Assembly (NCBI RefSeq): GCF_036013955.1
Contig: NZ_CP107903.1
Coordinates: 6,820,001 to 6,884,000, forward strand
DNA length: 64,000 bases
Direction of reading: 5' to 3'
From: Streptomyces sp. NBC_00459
GTDB taxonomy: Bacteria > Actinomycetota > Actinomycetes > Streptomycetales > Streptomycetaceae
Each line of letters begins with the position of its first letter. Positions within the stretch are counted from its first letter, which is position 1. Below the pieces are notes generated by a model. It was not told where the DNA came from, made no database searches, and was given only the letters and a program-made list of their open reading frames with translations. The position numbers and the translations under genes were made by a program. This document shows, piece by piece, positions 1-9,364 of the stretch.

Positions 1-150
1 CAGGCCGAGGATCATCCTCATCGTCGTCGACTTGCCCGACCCGTTCGGGCCGAGGAAGCCGGTGACGGATCCCGGCCGCACCTGGAAGGAAAGGTTGTAC
101 ACGGCCGTCTTGTCGCCGTAGCGCTTCGTCAGGCCGACTGCCTCGATCAT
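1..150 (-). CDS. ABC transporter ATP-binding protein, N-terminal part only
   Basis: Only the first 50 codons lie in the window; the rest runs off the left edge. The start ATG is at 150. The translation opens with the typical drug-export ATPase N-terminus and has a complete Walker A (GPNGSGKST, residues 34-42) followed by TTMRMILGL. It closely resembles the N-terminus of the ATPase at 1063-2058, so this looks like a tandem duplication of an ABC-2 export module with both copies on the minus strand. The role is inferred: the cytoplasmic nucleotide-binding subunit of an ABC-2 exporter, substrate unknown. Confidence 0.85.
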   Translation of the reverse strand, partial: MIEAVGLTKRYGDKTAVYNLSFQVRPGSVTGFLGPNGSGKSTTMRMILGL

Positions 151-295
151 GCTCCGCACCCACCGAAAAATTCAGGACAGCAGGGCACACGCCCCCGTAA
201 GGGTTAGGAGCTTATCCGGACGCTGACGGTTCCCCCCAAGGAGTATTAAAAATGTCGGGTTCATGACCGTGCGAGGGGAGTGCGGGGGACAGGGC

Positions 296-1066
296 TCAGG
301 CATCCCGTTTCTTCAGCAGCGCATACCCGCCGAGCAGGGCCACGACGACCCACCCCACCATGATCGCGAGCCCGCCCCAGGGGCCGTACGGAGTGTCGTT
401 GTCGACCGGGGTGACCACCTGCATGATCTTGCTGCCGGCCTGGTCGGGCAGATAGCGGGCGACCTTCTTCGTCGCCGAGACCGCGCCCAGGATGTTGGAG
501 ATCAGGAAGAAGAACGGCATCAGCACACCGAGCGACAGCATCGGGCTGCGCAGCATCGCGGCCACGCCCATGGAGAACAGGGCGATGAGCGTCATGTAGA
601 GCGCCCCGCCGATGACCGCGCGCAGTACGCCCGGATCGCCGATCGACGTCGAATGGTCGCCCAGCATCGCCTGCCCGAGGAAGAACGCGGCGAAGCTGGT
701 GACGATGCCGACCGCGAAGGCGAGCCCGGCCGCCACCGCGAGCTTGCTGGCGAGAAATGTGCCGCGCTGCGGTACGGCGGACAGCGAGGTGCGGATCATG
801 CCGGTGCTGTACTCGTTCGACACGACGAGCACCCCGAACACGATCATCGCGAGCTGGCCGAGGCTCATCCCCGCGAAGCTCGTGTACGTCGGATCGAAGG
901 ACAGCCGGTCCTTCTCGCTGAGGTCGCTCCACTGGTTCTTGAAGAGCAGCGAGATCAGCGCGCCGAGCGCGATCGTCACCACGGCCGCCAGACCGAGCGT
1001 CCACACCGTGGACGCTACCGACCGGATCTTGGTCCACTCGGACCGGATGACCTGAGCGGCCGTCAT
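296..1066 (-). CDS. ABC-2 type transporter permease
   Basis: This 256-residue integral membrane protein is the membrane half of an ABC-2 exporter. Hydrophobic stretches lie at about 20-41, 67-83, 105-130, 148-170, 177-195 and 230-250, giving six likely helices. The N-terminus (IRSEWTKIRSV) is typical of Streptomyces ABC-2 permeases. Its ATG overlaps the stop of the ATPase at 1063-2058 by 4 nt, so the two are translationally coupled as one transporter. Substrate is unknown; related modules export lipids or toxic compounds. Confidence 0.88.
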   Translation of the reverse strand: MTAAQVIRSEWTKIRSVASTVWTLGLAAVVTIALGALISLLFKNQWSDLSEKDRLSFDPTYTSFAGMSLGQLAMIVFGVLVVSNEYSTGMIRTSLSAVPQRGTFLASKLAVAAGLAFAVGIVTSFAAFFLGQAMLGDHSTSIGDPGVLRAVIGGALYMTLIALFSMGVAAMLRSPMLSLGVLMPFFFLISNILGAVSATKKVARYLPDQAGSKIMQVVTPVDNDTPYGPWGGLAIMVGWVVVALLGGYALLKKRDA

Positions 1067-2058
1067 GACCGTCCTTCCTGCCGGCCGTCGCCCCAGGAAC
1101 CCGCCGCGGAATCGGGCGGGGGACCGGCCGGGAGGCCGGACGGGGTCGGGGTGTCGGAGTGCGCGTGGTACTCGACCGACTCGGCGGTCAGCTGCATGAA
1201 CGCCTCCTCCAGGGAGGCCTGCTGGGGGCTCAGCTCATGCAGCACGAGGTGGTGCTGCGCGGCCAGCTCACCGATCTGCTCGGCCTTCCCGCCGTCCACT
1301 TCGAGCGTCTCCCCGCCGGCCTGCACCGCGGTGATCCCGGCGGCGTACAGGACGTCGAGCAGCCGCTCGCGCTGGGGGGAGCGGATACGGACGTACGAGC
1401 GCGAGTTCTGCTCGATGAAGTCCGCCATGGAGGTGTCGGCGAGCAGCCGTCCCTGCCCGATGACGACCAGGTGGTCGGCGGTCAGCGCCATCTCGCTCAT
1501 GAGGTGCGAGGAGACGAAGACCGTACGGCCCTGGGCGGCCAGCGATTTCATCAGGTTGCGGATCCAGTGGATGCCCTCGGGGTCGAGGCCGTTGACCGGC
1601 TCGTCGAACATCAGGATCCGCGGGTCGCCGAGCAGCGCGCCCGCGATACCGAGGCGCTGCCCCATGCCGAGCGAGAACCCCTTCGCCTTCTTCCGGGCGA
1701 CCGCCGTGAGCCCGACGGTGTCGAGCACCTCGTGCACCCGGGAGGAGGGGATGCCATTGCTCTGCGCGAGACAGAGGAGGTGGTTGTAGGCGCTGCGCCC
1801 ACCGTGCATGGCCTTGGCGTCGAGGAGGGCGCCGATGTACTTGAGGGGGTCCTTGAGCCGGTTGTAGTGCTGACCGTCGATCCGGACGTCGCCGGCGGTG
1901 GGCCGGTCGAGGCCGAGCATCATCCGCATGGTGGTGGACTTGCCGGCGCCGTTGGGGCCGAGGAAGCCGGTCACGATGCCCGGTCTGACGGTGAACGTCA
2001 GATGGTTGACCGCCATTTTCTCGCCGTACCGCTTGGTCAGCCCCTCTAGCTCGATCAT
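1063..2058 (-). CDS. ABC transporter ATP-binding protein
   Basis: This 331-residue ATPase energises the permease at 296-1066. Visible motifs are Walker A GPNGAGKST (residues 34-42), a degenerate signature SLGMGQRL near 130, and Walker B ILMFDEP followed by the D-loop region NGLDPEG. The C-terminal part is the extra domain of drug/lipid ABC-2 exporter ATPases, ending in a proline/glycine-rich tail. It is the first gene of a two-gene minus-strand operon. The neighbouring partial gene at 1-150 is a close paralogue. Confidence 0.9.
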   Translation of the reverse strand: MIELEGLTKRYGEKMAVNHLTFTVRPGIVTGFLGPNGAGKSTTMRMMLGLDRPTAGDVRIDGQHYNRLKDPLKYIGALLDAKAMHGGRSAYNHLLCLAQSNGIPSSRVHEVLDTVGLTAVARKKAKGFSLGMGQRLGIAGALLGDPRILMFDEPVNGLDPEGIHWIRNLMKSLAAQGRTVFVSSHLMSEMALTADHLVVIGQGRLLADTSMADFIEQNSRSYVRIRSPQRERLLDVLYAAGITAVQAGGETLEVDGGKAEQIGELAAQHHLVLHELSPQQASLEEAFMQLTAESVEYHAHSDTPTPSGLPAGPPPDSAAGSWGDGRQEGRS

Positions 2059-2182
2059 GCGGCCACGCTAGTTCGGGGGGTCGTGCGGTGCCAGTTGGCT
2101 CTGCCGGGCGGGGGGTCACGTGTGCCGGAACTTCTGGTGAACGGGGGTTCGTGTCGGGGTGGTCGTCGGGTGCCGCGGCGTC

Positions 2183-2215
2183 GTGGCTTGTCGCGCAGTT
2201 CCCCGCGCCCCTACG
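2183..2215. repeat. dispersed Streptomyces intergenic repeat
   Basis: The segment around 2191-2210 (TCGCGCAGTTCCCCGCGCCC) matches, from memory, a short sequence that recurs between genes in many Streptomyces genomes, usually next to a hairpin. Here it directly abuts the terminator at 2218-2253. Copy number was not computed. Confidence 0.5.
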
Positions 2216-2217
2216 CG

Positions 2218-2253
2218 GATGCCCGCACCCCCCCGTAGGGAGGTGCGGGCATC
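2218..2253 (-). terminator. hairpin terminator downstream of filP
   Basis: A perfect 12-bp stem (GATGCCCGCACC at 2218-2229 with GGTGCGGGCATC at 2242-2253) and a 12-nt loop lies 34 bp beyond the filP stop codon. No U-tract is present, as is common in Streptomyces. It could also act on transcripts from the left. Confidence 0.7.
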
Positions 2254-2286
2254 TACGGTCGGTTGCGCGACCGTCCGTCCTGCTGT

Positions 2287-3225
2287 TTAGCGGGACTGCT
2301 GGGCCGGGACCCCGCGGGTGATCGGCTCGTCGTCCGTGACCGGGGCGCTCGCGGCGGCGACCGCGGCTCCCGTCAGGGTGGCGAGCATCTCGCGGACGTT
2401 CGTCAGCTGGGCGTTGATCGAGTCGCGGCGGTTGGTGAGAGCCGCCAGCTCGCGCTCCGATTCCGAACGGATCCGGTCGGCCTTGGCGTTCGCGTCGGCC
2501 ACGATGTCCTCGGCCTGGCGCTGGGCCGTCTCGACCGTCTGGCGGGCGCGGCGCTCGGCGTCCGTGCGCAGCTTCTCGGCCTCCAGGCGGAGCTGCTCCG
2601 CGCGGTGCTCGATCTCCGCGAGGCGCTTCTCGGCCTTGGCCTGACGGGACGCGAGGTCGCGCTCCGACTGCTCACGGCGCTTGGCGAGGTTCGTCTCGAA
2701 GTCCGCGGCGGCCTGGGCGGCCTTGGCGCGGGTCTCCTCGAAGAGGGCGTCCGCCTCCTCGCGCTTGGACTGCGCGTCCTTCGTCGCCTCCTGACGCAGC
2801 TGGGAGGCGTCGCTCTTGGCCTTCTCGACGATCCGGACGCCCTCGTCCTCCGCCTTGGACTTGCGGTCCGCAGCGAACGATTCTGCGTCGTTGCGCACCT
2901 GCTGGGCCGCCGACTCGGCGAGCTCACGGTGCTGCTCGGCCGCGCGACGGGCCTCCTCGCGCAGGTCCTTCGCTTCCTCCTCGGCGAGACGGAGGATCTT
3001 CTCGACGCGCGCGCCGAGACCGGCGTACGACGGCTCTGCGTCGCTGACCTGGGCCTGGGCGTTCTGCGTTTCGAGGTGGAGCTCCTCGATGCGCTTTTCC
3101 AGAGCAGTGATACGAGCCAGAGCGCTGTCACGGTCGGAGACGAGCTTCGAAATGCGTTCGTCCACCTGAGCGCGGTCGTACCCACGCCGCACAAGCTCGA
3201 AGCCGTAGGGGGAAGTGTCGCTCAT
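2287..3225 (-). CDS. filP: FilP-type coiled-coil cytoskeletal protein
   Basis: This 312-residue protein is coiled coil from about residue 15 to 285, rich in Ala, Glu, Arg and Lys with almost no Pro or Gly. It has the short N-terminal DivIVA-like segment SPYGFELVRRGYDRAQVDERI and an unstructured tail. Length and the position next to scy match S. coelicolor FilP, an intermediate-filament-like protein that forms networks behind hyphal tips and interacts with DivIVA. It has also been annotated as a cellulose-binding protein. A terminator follows at 2218-2253. A 218-bp gap separates it from scy, so it probably has its own promoter. Confidence 0.92.
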   Translation of the reverse strand: MSDTSPYGFELVRRGYDRAQVDERISKLVSDRDSALARITALEKRIEELHLETQNAQAQVSDAEPSYAGLGARVEKILRLAEEEAKDLREEARRAAEQHRELAESAAQQVRNDAESFAADRKSKAEDEGVRIVEKAKSDASQLRQEATKDAQSKREEADALFEETRAKAAQAAADFETNLAKRREQSERDLASRQAKAEKRLAEIEHRAEQLRLEAEKLRTDAERRARQTVETAQRQAEDIVADANAKADRIRSESERELAALTNRRDSINAQLTNVREMLATLTGAAVAAASAPVTDDEPITRGVPAQQSR

Positions 3226-3443
3226 GGGGTTCCTGTCGAATGAGACCGGTGAGGTGATAGGGGGAATCCTAGGGGTCCGAGCGGCGTGTCATCGAGCAGT
3301 CACCCGATTGATATGGAGAATGAGACCCCTTTTGAGTGGCTAACCGGCGGACTGCTTGCCAAAGAATTGGTCAAACACCCCAGAAAGCCGCACAGAGTGC
3401 ACACAGCGCTCTCTCCGCGTTAACCCTCAACGGGCCCTCCGTG

Positions 3444-6400
3444 CTAGCTCTCTGACGGCTTGCCACCCGAACGAGTTACGCCGACGGCAGCGCCCGCCTT
3501 GACGCCGCCGTCCTTGTTCGTCGACGGGGCCTCAAAGGACTCCAACGCTTCCAGGACGTCCTGGACACGGGAGATCTCCGCCTGAATGTCCTCGCGGCGC
3601 CGGACGAGGATCTCGAGCTCGCGCTTGCCCTCCTCGACCGTGGCCTTCGCCTCGCGGATCGCCTCGGCCCGCAGTTCCTCGGCCTCCCGGATCAACGAGG
3701 TCTTCTTCTGCTCGGCCTCCTTCAGGAGCCCCTCGGCCTTCTTGACGGCGGCGATACGGACCTTGCCCGCCTCGGAGTTGGCCTCCGAGACCAGGTCCTT
3801 GGCCTTCGCCTCCGCCTTGGCGAGCTGCTCCTCGGCGGCCGTGATCAGCGCGTCGCAGCGGTCGCCGGTCGACCTCATGGTCTCGGCGGCCTCACGGCGG
3901 GCCCGCTCGTGCAGGCTTTCGATCTCGGCCGTGATGCGGTCGCGCAGCTCCTCCGCCCGCTCCCTTATGGCGGTGGCGTCCCGGCGCGCGCCGACGAGCA
4001 GCTCGTCCGCGTCCGTGCGGGCCTTCTCCACCGTCGAGTTGCCCCGGGCCGTCGCCTGGGACACCAGCCGGTCGGCCTCGGTGCGGGCCGCGCCCACCAT
4101 CGAGTCGGCCTGTGCCTCGGCCTCCGCGGTCGTCTTCTGCGCGGCCTGCTGCGACTCGGACAGCAGTTTGTCGGCCTCGGCGGCCGTCTCCGTGATCAGC
4201 GTGTCGACCTGCTCGGCCGCCTCGGAGCGCCGCTTGTTGGCCTCCTTGCGGGCCTCGTCCAGCGTGCTGTCGGCCTCGTCGCGCGCGGTCGACATGAGCC
4301 GGTCGGCCTCCGCCGCCGCCTCGGCCTTGACCCGCTCGGACTCGGCCCGGATCCGCTCCGCCTGCTGCTGCGCCGAGCCGACCGTGTCGGCGGCCTCGGC
4401 CCGCAGCCGCTCCGCTTCCCCGGTCGCCTCCGAGAGCAGTTGCTCGGCCGCGGCCACGGACTCGGCCCGGACCCGCTCCGCCTCGGCGTTGGTCTCCTCG
4501 GTGAGGCGCTCCGCCTCCACCGTCACCTCGGTGATCAGCGTGTCGGCCTGGGTCGCCGCGTCCGAACGGATCCGGTTCGCGTCCTCGCGCGCCTCCGCAC
4601 GGCTGCGCGCCGCGTCCTGCTCGGCACCCGCGATGGTGTCCGACGCCTCGGTACGCACCCGCTGGGCGTGCGCCGCGGCGTCCTGGCGCAGCCGCTCCGC
4701 CTCGGCGATCGCGTCGCCCACCGTGCGCTCGGCGAGCGCCTTGGCGTGCTCCGACGCCTCCGACGCCTCGCGCCGCACCCGGCTCGCGTCCTCCGAGGCC
4801 CGCTCCCGCTCGGAGTAGGCATCGGCACGGACCCGGTCCGACTCCTCCTGCGCCTCGCGCCGCATCCGGTCGGCGACGTGCTCGGCGGCGGAGCGCAGCC
4901 CCTGGATCTCCTCCTGGGCCTGCTCGTGCAGCCCGGACACCGACTCCCGCACCTGCTGGGCGTGCTGTTCGGCCGCCGAGACCATCTCGCCTGCCCGGCG
5001 GTCCGCCTCCTCGACCAGCCGTACGGCCTCGGCCTGGGCGTCCTCCACGCGCTTGCGCGCCGACGCCAGCAGCTCCTCGCTCTGCTCGCGGGCCCGCTCG
5101 CGTTCCTGGTCGGCCTCCTGGCGGGCGGAACCGAGGGTCTCCTCGGCCTCGCGGCGACGCCGGGCGGCCTCCTCCTGGGCGGCGGCCAGCGTCTCCGACG
5201 CCTCCGTCGCCAGTCGCTCGGCAGCGGCCTGCGCCTCCGCCCGTACCCGGTCGGCGGTGTCCTGCGCCTCCGTCTTCAGCCGCTCGGCCTCGGCCGCCGC
5301 CTCGGACCGCAGACGTACGGCGATGGCCTCGCCCTCCGCCCGGGACGCGGACGCGTCGGCCGCCGCCTCGTCGCGCAGCCGCTGGATCTCCGCGTCGGCC
5401 TGTGCCTGGAGGCTGCGGATGCGCTCGGCGGCCTCGGAACGGAGCCGCTCCGCCTCCTCGGACCCTTCGCGGCGGCTCCGGTCGGCCTCCGCGCGGGCGT
5501 CGGTGAGTGCCTGCTCGGCCGCGGTCAGCCGGTCCTCGGCCTCCGTCTGCAGCCGGGTGAGCTCGGCGGCGGCCTCGTCGCGGCGCACCACTATCGCCCG
5601 CTCGGTCTCCTCGCGCAGCTCACGCGCGGCCTGCTCGGCGTCCGCCGCGATGCCCTCGGCCTGCTCGACGGCCTCCGCGCGGTGCCGCTCGGCCTCCTTG
5701 CGGGTGCGCTCCAGGGTCTCCTCGGCCTGCCGGCGCAGTGTCGTCGCGCGCTCGATGGCCTCCGTACGGACCTTTTCGCTGTCCGACTGGGCGGTCTGGC
5801 GCGTCTCGTCCGCGTCTGCCTTCGCCTTGGCGAGCAGTTCCTCGGCGGTCCTGGCCGCCTCCTCGATCTGCTGGACGGCCTCACGGCGCGCCTCCGCACG
5901 AATGCGCTCGCCCTCGGCGACCGCGTCGGCGCGCAGCTGCTCGGCCTCGCCGCGCAGTCGCCGGGCCTCTTCCTGAAGCTCGACGGTCTTGGCGCGGTAC
6001 TCCTTGGTGTCGTCCTTCGCCGTGCCCTTGAGCTGCTCGGCGATGTCGTGCGCCTCGGCGCGCAGCCGGTCCGCCTCCGCCTCGGCCTCGGCGCGGATGC
6101 GCTCGGCCTCCTCGGTGGCAGCCCTGGTGGTGGACTTCGCGTCCTCGGACGCCTTGTTCAGGACGTCCTCGGCGGTGCGGGCCGCCTTGGCGAGCTGGGA
6201 GGCGGTCTCCTCGGCGGTGAGACTGCGGGCGGTCTCCTCGGCCTCCGCGACGATCTTCTCGGCCTTGGCCTTGGCGTCGGCGACGAGTTCCTCGGCGGAC
6301 GCCTTGGTGGCCTCGGCCTCCTGGCTGGCCTCGGTGACCAGCCGGGCGACCTGTTCCTTCGCCGTACGTGTGCGCTGCTCGTTGGCCGACTCGGCGCTGG

Positions 6401-7292
6401 AGATCGTCTTGGTCGCGGTCTCCTTCGCCTCGGTGAGGACCTTCTCGGCCTCGGCGCGCGCCTCCCGCAGGGCGGCCTCGGCCTCCTGCATCCGCTGCTC
6501 GGCGGCGCGGCTCAGCTCGGTGGCCTGACGGCGGGCGCTGTCCGACTCCGTCACCGTGGAGCTGCGCAGCTGCTCGGCGTGGTCGGCGGCCTCGCGGGCC
6601 TCGGAGGTCGCGCTGTTCAGGAGGCGCTCAGCCTCGGCGCGGGCCCGGCGCAGCAGTTGGTCGGCCTCCGCGCGGGCGGACTCGCCCTCGCTCTGCAGCC
6701 GCTGCCTCGCCTCGTTGGCGACCCGCTCGGCCTCGGCCCGGGCGGCGGCCAGCGCCTGCTCGGCCTCGGCCCGTGACTCGTCGACGAGCCGGCGCGCCTG
6801 GGACTCGCTGCGGGCCCGCAGCTGCTCGGCCCACGCCACGTTCTCGTTGACGTGCGACTCGACGGTCTGGCGCCGCTCGGACAGCTCCTGGTCGAGCTGC
6901 TGGCGACGGGTGACCGCCTCCTGGTGCAGCTCGGCCTGCAACCGGGCCGCCTGTTCGGCGTGCTCCTGCAGGATTCGCTGGGTCTGGGCGCGTGCCTGGG
7001 ACATCTCGCGCTCGGCGTCCTGGCGCAGCTGGTCCGCCTGGATCTGGGCGTTCCGCAGCAACTGCTCGGCCTGATAGCCGATGTCTCCGCCGTCATAGGC
7101 GGGCCGGGACATGAGGGTTCGGCGCGCCTCGTGAAGCTTGGCGCGCAGTACCTCGACCTGGTAGCCGAGGTCCTCGGCGTGCTGAATCGCCTTTTCCCGC
7201 TCGGTCTTCAGCCGCTCCATCTCGGCCTCGAACCGAGAGAGGTGGTCGACGTCAGCCGCCGGCTCTCGCTCCTGGCGTTCGTAGCCCCGCAC
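3444..7292 (-). CDS. scy: Scy, polar-growth scaffold coiled-coil protein
   Basis: This protein of about 1282 residues is almost entirely coiled coil, with endlessly varied EAERLRAEA-type units. In S. coelicolor Scy is the scaffold that organises the tip-organising centre with DivIVA (and FilP), controlling hyphal tip number. The N-terminal 80 residues (DHLSRFEAEMERLK, then the AEDLGYQVEVLRAKL segment) are DivIVA-like. The C-terminus ends with a less repetitive helix and a short glycine-rich tail. I place the start at GTG 7292 (MRGYERQERE), preceded by GGATGGGA at suitable spacing; a TTG at 7322 in the same frame is less likely. The internal sequence is strongly repetitive at DNA level, which makes it prone to expansion or contraction. 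Confidence 0.92.
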   Translation of the reverse strand: MRGYERQEREPAADVDHLSRFEAEMERLKTEREKAIQHAEDLGYQVEVLRAKLHEARRTLMSRPAYDGGDIGYQAEQLLRNAQIQADQLRQDAEREMSQARAQTQRILQEHAEQAARLQAELHQEAVTRRQQLDQELSERRQTVESHVNENVAWAEQLRARSESQARRLVDESRAEAEQALAAARAEAERVANEARQRLQSEGESARAEADQLLRRARAEAERLLNSATSEAREAADHAEQLRSSTVTESDSARRQATELSRAAEQRMQEAEAALREARAEAEKVLTEAKETATKTISSAESANEQRTRTAKEQVARLVTEASQEAEATKASAEELVADAKAKAEKIVAEAEETARSLTAEETASQLAKAARTAEDVLNKASEDAKSTTRAATEEAERIRAEAEAEADRLRAEAHDIAEQLKGTAKDDTKEYRAKTVELQEEARRLRGEAEQLRADAVAEGERIRAEARREAVQQIEEAARTAEELLAKAKADADETRQTAQSDSEKVRTEAIERATTLRRQAEETLERTRKEAERHRAEAVEQAEGIAADAEQAARELREETERAIVVRRDEAAAELTRLQTEAEDRLTAAEQALTDARAEADRSRREGSEEAERLRSEAAERIRSLQAQADAEIQRLRDEAAADASASRAEGEAIAVRLRSEAAAEAERLKTEAQDTADRVRAEAQAAAERLATEASETLAAAQEEAARRRREAEETLGSARQEADQERERAREQSEELLASARKRVEDAQAEAVRLVEEADRRAGEMVSAAEQHAQQVRESVSGLHEQAQEEIQGLRSAAEHVADRMRREAQEESDRVRADAYSERERASEDASRVRREASEASEHAKALAERTVGDAIAEAERLRQDAAAHAQRVRTEASDTIAGAEQDAARSRAEAREDANRIRSDAATQADTLITEVTVEAERLTEETNAEAERVRAESVAAAEQLLSEATGEAERLRAEAADTVGSAQQQAERIRAESERVKAEAAAEADRLMSTARDEADSTLDEARKEANKRRSEAAEQVDTLITETAAEADKLLSESQQAAQKTTAEAEAQADSMVGAARTEADRLVSQATARGNSTVEKARTDADELLVGARRDATAIRERAEELRDRITAEIESLHERARREAAETMRSTGDRCDALITAAEEQLAKAEAKAKDLVSEANSEAGKVRIAAVKKAEGLLKEAEQKKTSLIREAEELRAEAIREAKATVEEGKRELEILVRRREDIQAEISRVQDVLEALESFEAPSTNKDGGVKAGAAVGVTRSGGKPSES

Positions 7293-7536
7293 TGCGCGGT
7301 CCCATCCGTCCCCTGGTCGCAACCTTCTCCGAACGAGCCACGTCCATCCGCCGGACGGGGCCCCCGGGGAATGGTGTCAGATCAACGGCGAAGCACGGAC
7401 TTCCGCCCTCACCCTCGGCCCCCGAAACCTGTACCCCGGCCCTCGGATCCCGCACCTCCACACACCGGGACCCGGACCGCTTCCCGACAACAGGGGAGCG
7501 GCCGTGCCCAACCCTACCGGCCCATATGTACGAGGG

Positions 7537-7977
7537 TCAGTGCTCAGGTGACTCAACAGCCGCCGAAGTGACCAGTTCTGTCAGTACTCCGTGGCAATCC
7601 TTGGGGTGCAGAAAGGTGATCCGCGACCCCATGGAGCCGCGCCGTGGCTCCTCGTACAGAACGCGTACGCCCTTCTCGCGGATGTCCGCGGCTTCCTCAT
7701 CGACATCCGCCGTACCGAAAGCGATGTGGTGCACTCCCTCCCCGTTCTTGGCGAGCCACTTGCCCACGGCGGAGTCCTCGCGGGTCGGCTCCAGGAGCTG
7801 GAGGTAGGAGGCGCCGCCGTCGTCCGTGTTGTTGATCTTCAACATGGCCTCGCGTACGCCCTGCTCCTCGTTGACCTCGGAGTGGAACACCTCGAAGCCG
7901 TACGTGGCCCGGTAGAACTCGACGGTCTTGTCGAGGTCGAAACAGGCGATTCCGATGTGGTCGATTCGCGTCAGCAT
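7537..7977 (-). CDS. mce: methylmalonyl-CoA epimerase
   Basis: A VOC-fold protein of 146 residues, the usual epimerase length. It interconverts (2R)- and (2S)-methylmalonyl-CoA, linking propionyl-CoA metabolism and polyketide extender supply to methylmalonyl-CoA mutase. The paired beta-alpha-beta modules are visible: HIGIACFDLDKTVEFY at residues 7-22 and VHHIAFGTADVDEEA from residue 82. His7 and His83/84 are the likely metal ligands, with an acidic ligand near the C-terminus. It is divergent from the thiolase at 8125, and meaB lies two genes away, a consistent acyl-CoA neighbourhood. Confidence 0.92.
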   Translation of the reverse strand: MLTRIDHIGIACFDLDKTVEFYRATYGFEVFHSEVNEEQGVREAMLKINNTDDGGASYLQLLEPTREDSAVGKWLAKNGEGVHHIAFGTADVDEEAADIREKGVRVLYEEPRRGSMGSRITFLHPKDCHGVLTELVTSAAVESPEH

Positions 7978-8124
7978 GGTGTCAGTGCAGCGCTCCGGTG
8001 ACGGTTACGCAACGTGCGCGCGATCACACCGACGGCTGGATGACGGCGGGACTACCGCTCAGTACATTCAGGTAAACCCTCGTTCACACTCCTCAGCTCC
8101 CCAGCTGAAAGGGGATCGCACCTC

Positions 8125-9327
8125 ATGTCAGGAACGAACAGCAGTACCTCGGTGATCGTCGCGGGCGCGCGTACGCCCATGGGACGGTTGCTGGGCTCGC
8201 TGAAGACCTTCTCCGGAGCCGACCTCGGCGGCTTCGCGATCAAGGCCGCCCTCGACCGTGCGGGGATCGGTGGCGACCAGGTGCAGTACGTGATCATGGG
8301 CCAGGTCCTCCAGGCCGGCGCGGGCCAGATCCCGGCCCGCCAGGCCGCGGTCAAGGCCGGCATCCCGATGAACGTCCCGGCACTGACCATCAACAAGGTG
8401 TGTCTGTCGGGCCTGGACGCGATCGCGCTGGCGGACCAGCTGATCCGCGCCGGCGAGTTCGACATCGTGGTGGCCGGCGGCCAGGAATCGATGACGAACG
8501 CCCCCCACCTGCTCCCCAAGTCCCGTGAGGGCTTCAAGTACGGCGCGATCGAGATGCTCGACGCGATGGCGTACGACGGCCTGACCGACGCCTTCGAGAA
8601 CATCGCCATGGGCGAGTCGACGGAGAAGCACAACACCCGCCTGGGTCTTCTGCGCCCCGAGCAGGACGAGATCGGGGCCCTCTCCCACCAGCGCGCGGCG
8701 GCGGCCCAGAAGAACGGCGTCTTCGAGGCGGAGATCACGCCGGTCGAGATCCCGCAGCGCAAGGGCGAACCGATCGTTTTCAGCCAGGACGAGGGCATCC
8801 GGGCGGAGACGACGGCGGAGTCCCTGGGCAAGCTGCGCCCGGCGTTCACCAAGGACGGCACGATCACCGCGGGCACGTCGTCGCAGATCTCGGACGGCGC
8901 GGCTGCCGTGGTCGTGATGAGCAGGGCGAAGGCCGAGGAACTCGGCCTGGAGTGGATCGCGGAGATCGGCGCCCACGGCAATGTGGCGGGCCCGGACAAC
9001 TCTCTCCAGTCCCAGCCCTCCAACGCCATCCTGCACGCCCTCGAGAAGGAGGGCCTGGGCGTCGAGGATCTTGACCTGATCGAGATCAACGAGGCCTTCG
9101 CGGCGGTCGCGGTCCAGTCAATCAAGGACCTCGGGGTGTCCACGGATCGGGTGAACGTCAACGGCGGTGCGATCGCCCTCGGCCACCCGATCGGGATGTC
9201 CGGCGCACGGCTCGTACTGCACCTGGCCCTGGAACTGAAGCGGCGCGGCGGCGGCGTCGGCGCGGCGGCCCTGTGCGGGGGCGGCGGCCAGGGTGACGCG
9301 CTGATCGTGCGGGTACCCAAGGCGTAA
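8125..9327 (+). CDS. acetyl-CoA C-acetyltransferase (thiolase)
   Basis: This 400-residue thiolase has all three catalytic blocks: the nucleophile Cys93 in NKVCLSGLDAI, His354 in GGAIALGHPIGMSGAR, and Cys384 in ALCGGGGQGDA. It condenses two acetyl-CoA or cleaves acetoacetyl-CoA. Length and motifs fit the biosynthetic-type acetyl-CoA acetyltransferases. The ATG at 8125 follows a GAAAGGGG ribosome-binding region. MeaB follows 37 bp downstream, so the two may be co-transcribed. Confidence 0.93.
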   Translation: MSGTNSSTSVIVAGARTPMGRLLGSLKTFSGADLGGFAIKAALDRAGIGGDQVQYVIMGQVLQAGAGQIPARQAAVKAGIPMNVPALTINKVCLSGLDAIALADQLIRAGEFDIVVAGGQESMTNAPHLLPKSREGFKYGAIEMLDAMAYDGLTDAFENIAMGESTEKHNTRLGLLRPEQDEIGALSHQRAAAAQKNGVFEAEITPVEIPQRKGEPIVFSQDEGIRAETTAESLGKLRPAFTKDGTITAGTSSQISDGAAAVVVMSRAKAEELGLEWIAEIGAHGNVAGPDNSLQSQPSNAILHALEKEGLGVEDLDLIEINEAFAAVAVQSIKDLGVSTDRVNVNGGAIALGHPIGMSGARLVLHLALELKRRGGGVGAAALCGGGGQGDALIVRVPKA

Positions 9328-9364
9328 CGGGTATCGATACGGCTGTGATCGGAACGGAGTTGTG

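Noticed and set aside
3909..6776. A 955-codon plus-strand frame antisense to scy
   Set aside because: It reads as a mirror of the coiled-coil repeats (Leu/Gly/Arg), has no ribosome-binding site, and the scy frame is the known protein.
3444..7292. CRISPR-like repetition inside scy
   Set aside because: The repeats are coding, in frame, degenerate and without unique spacers.
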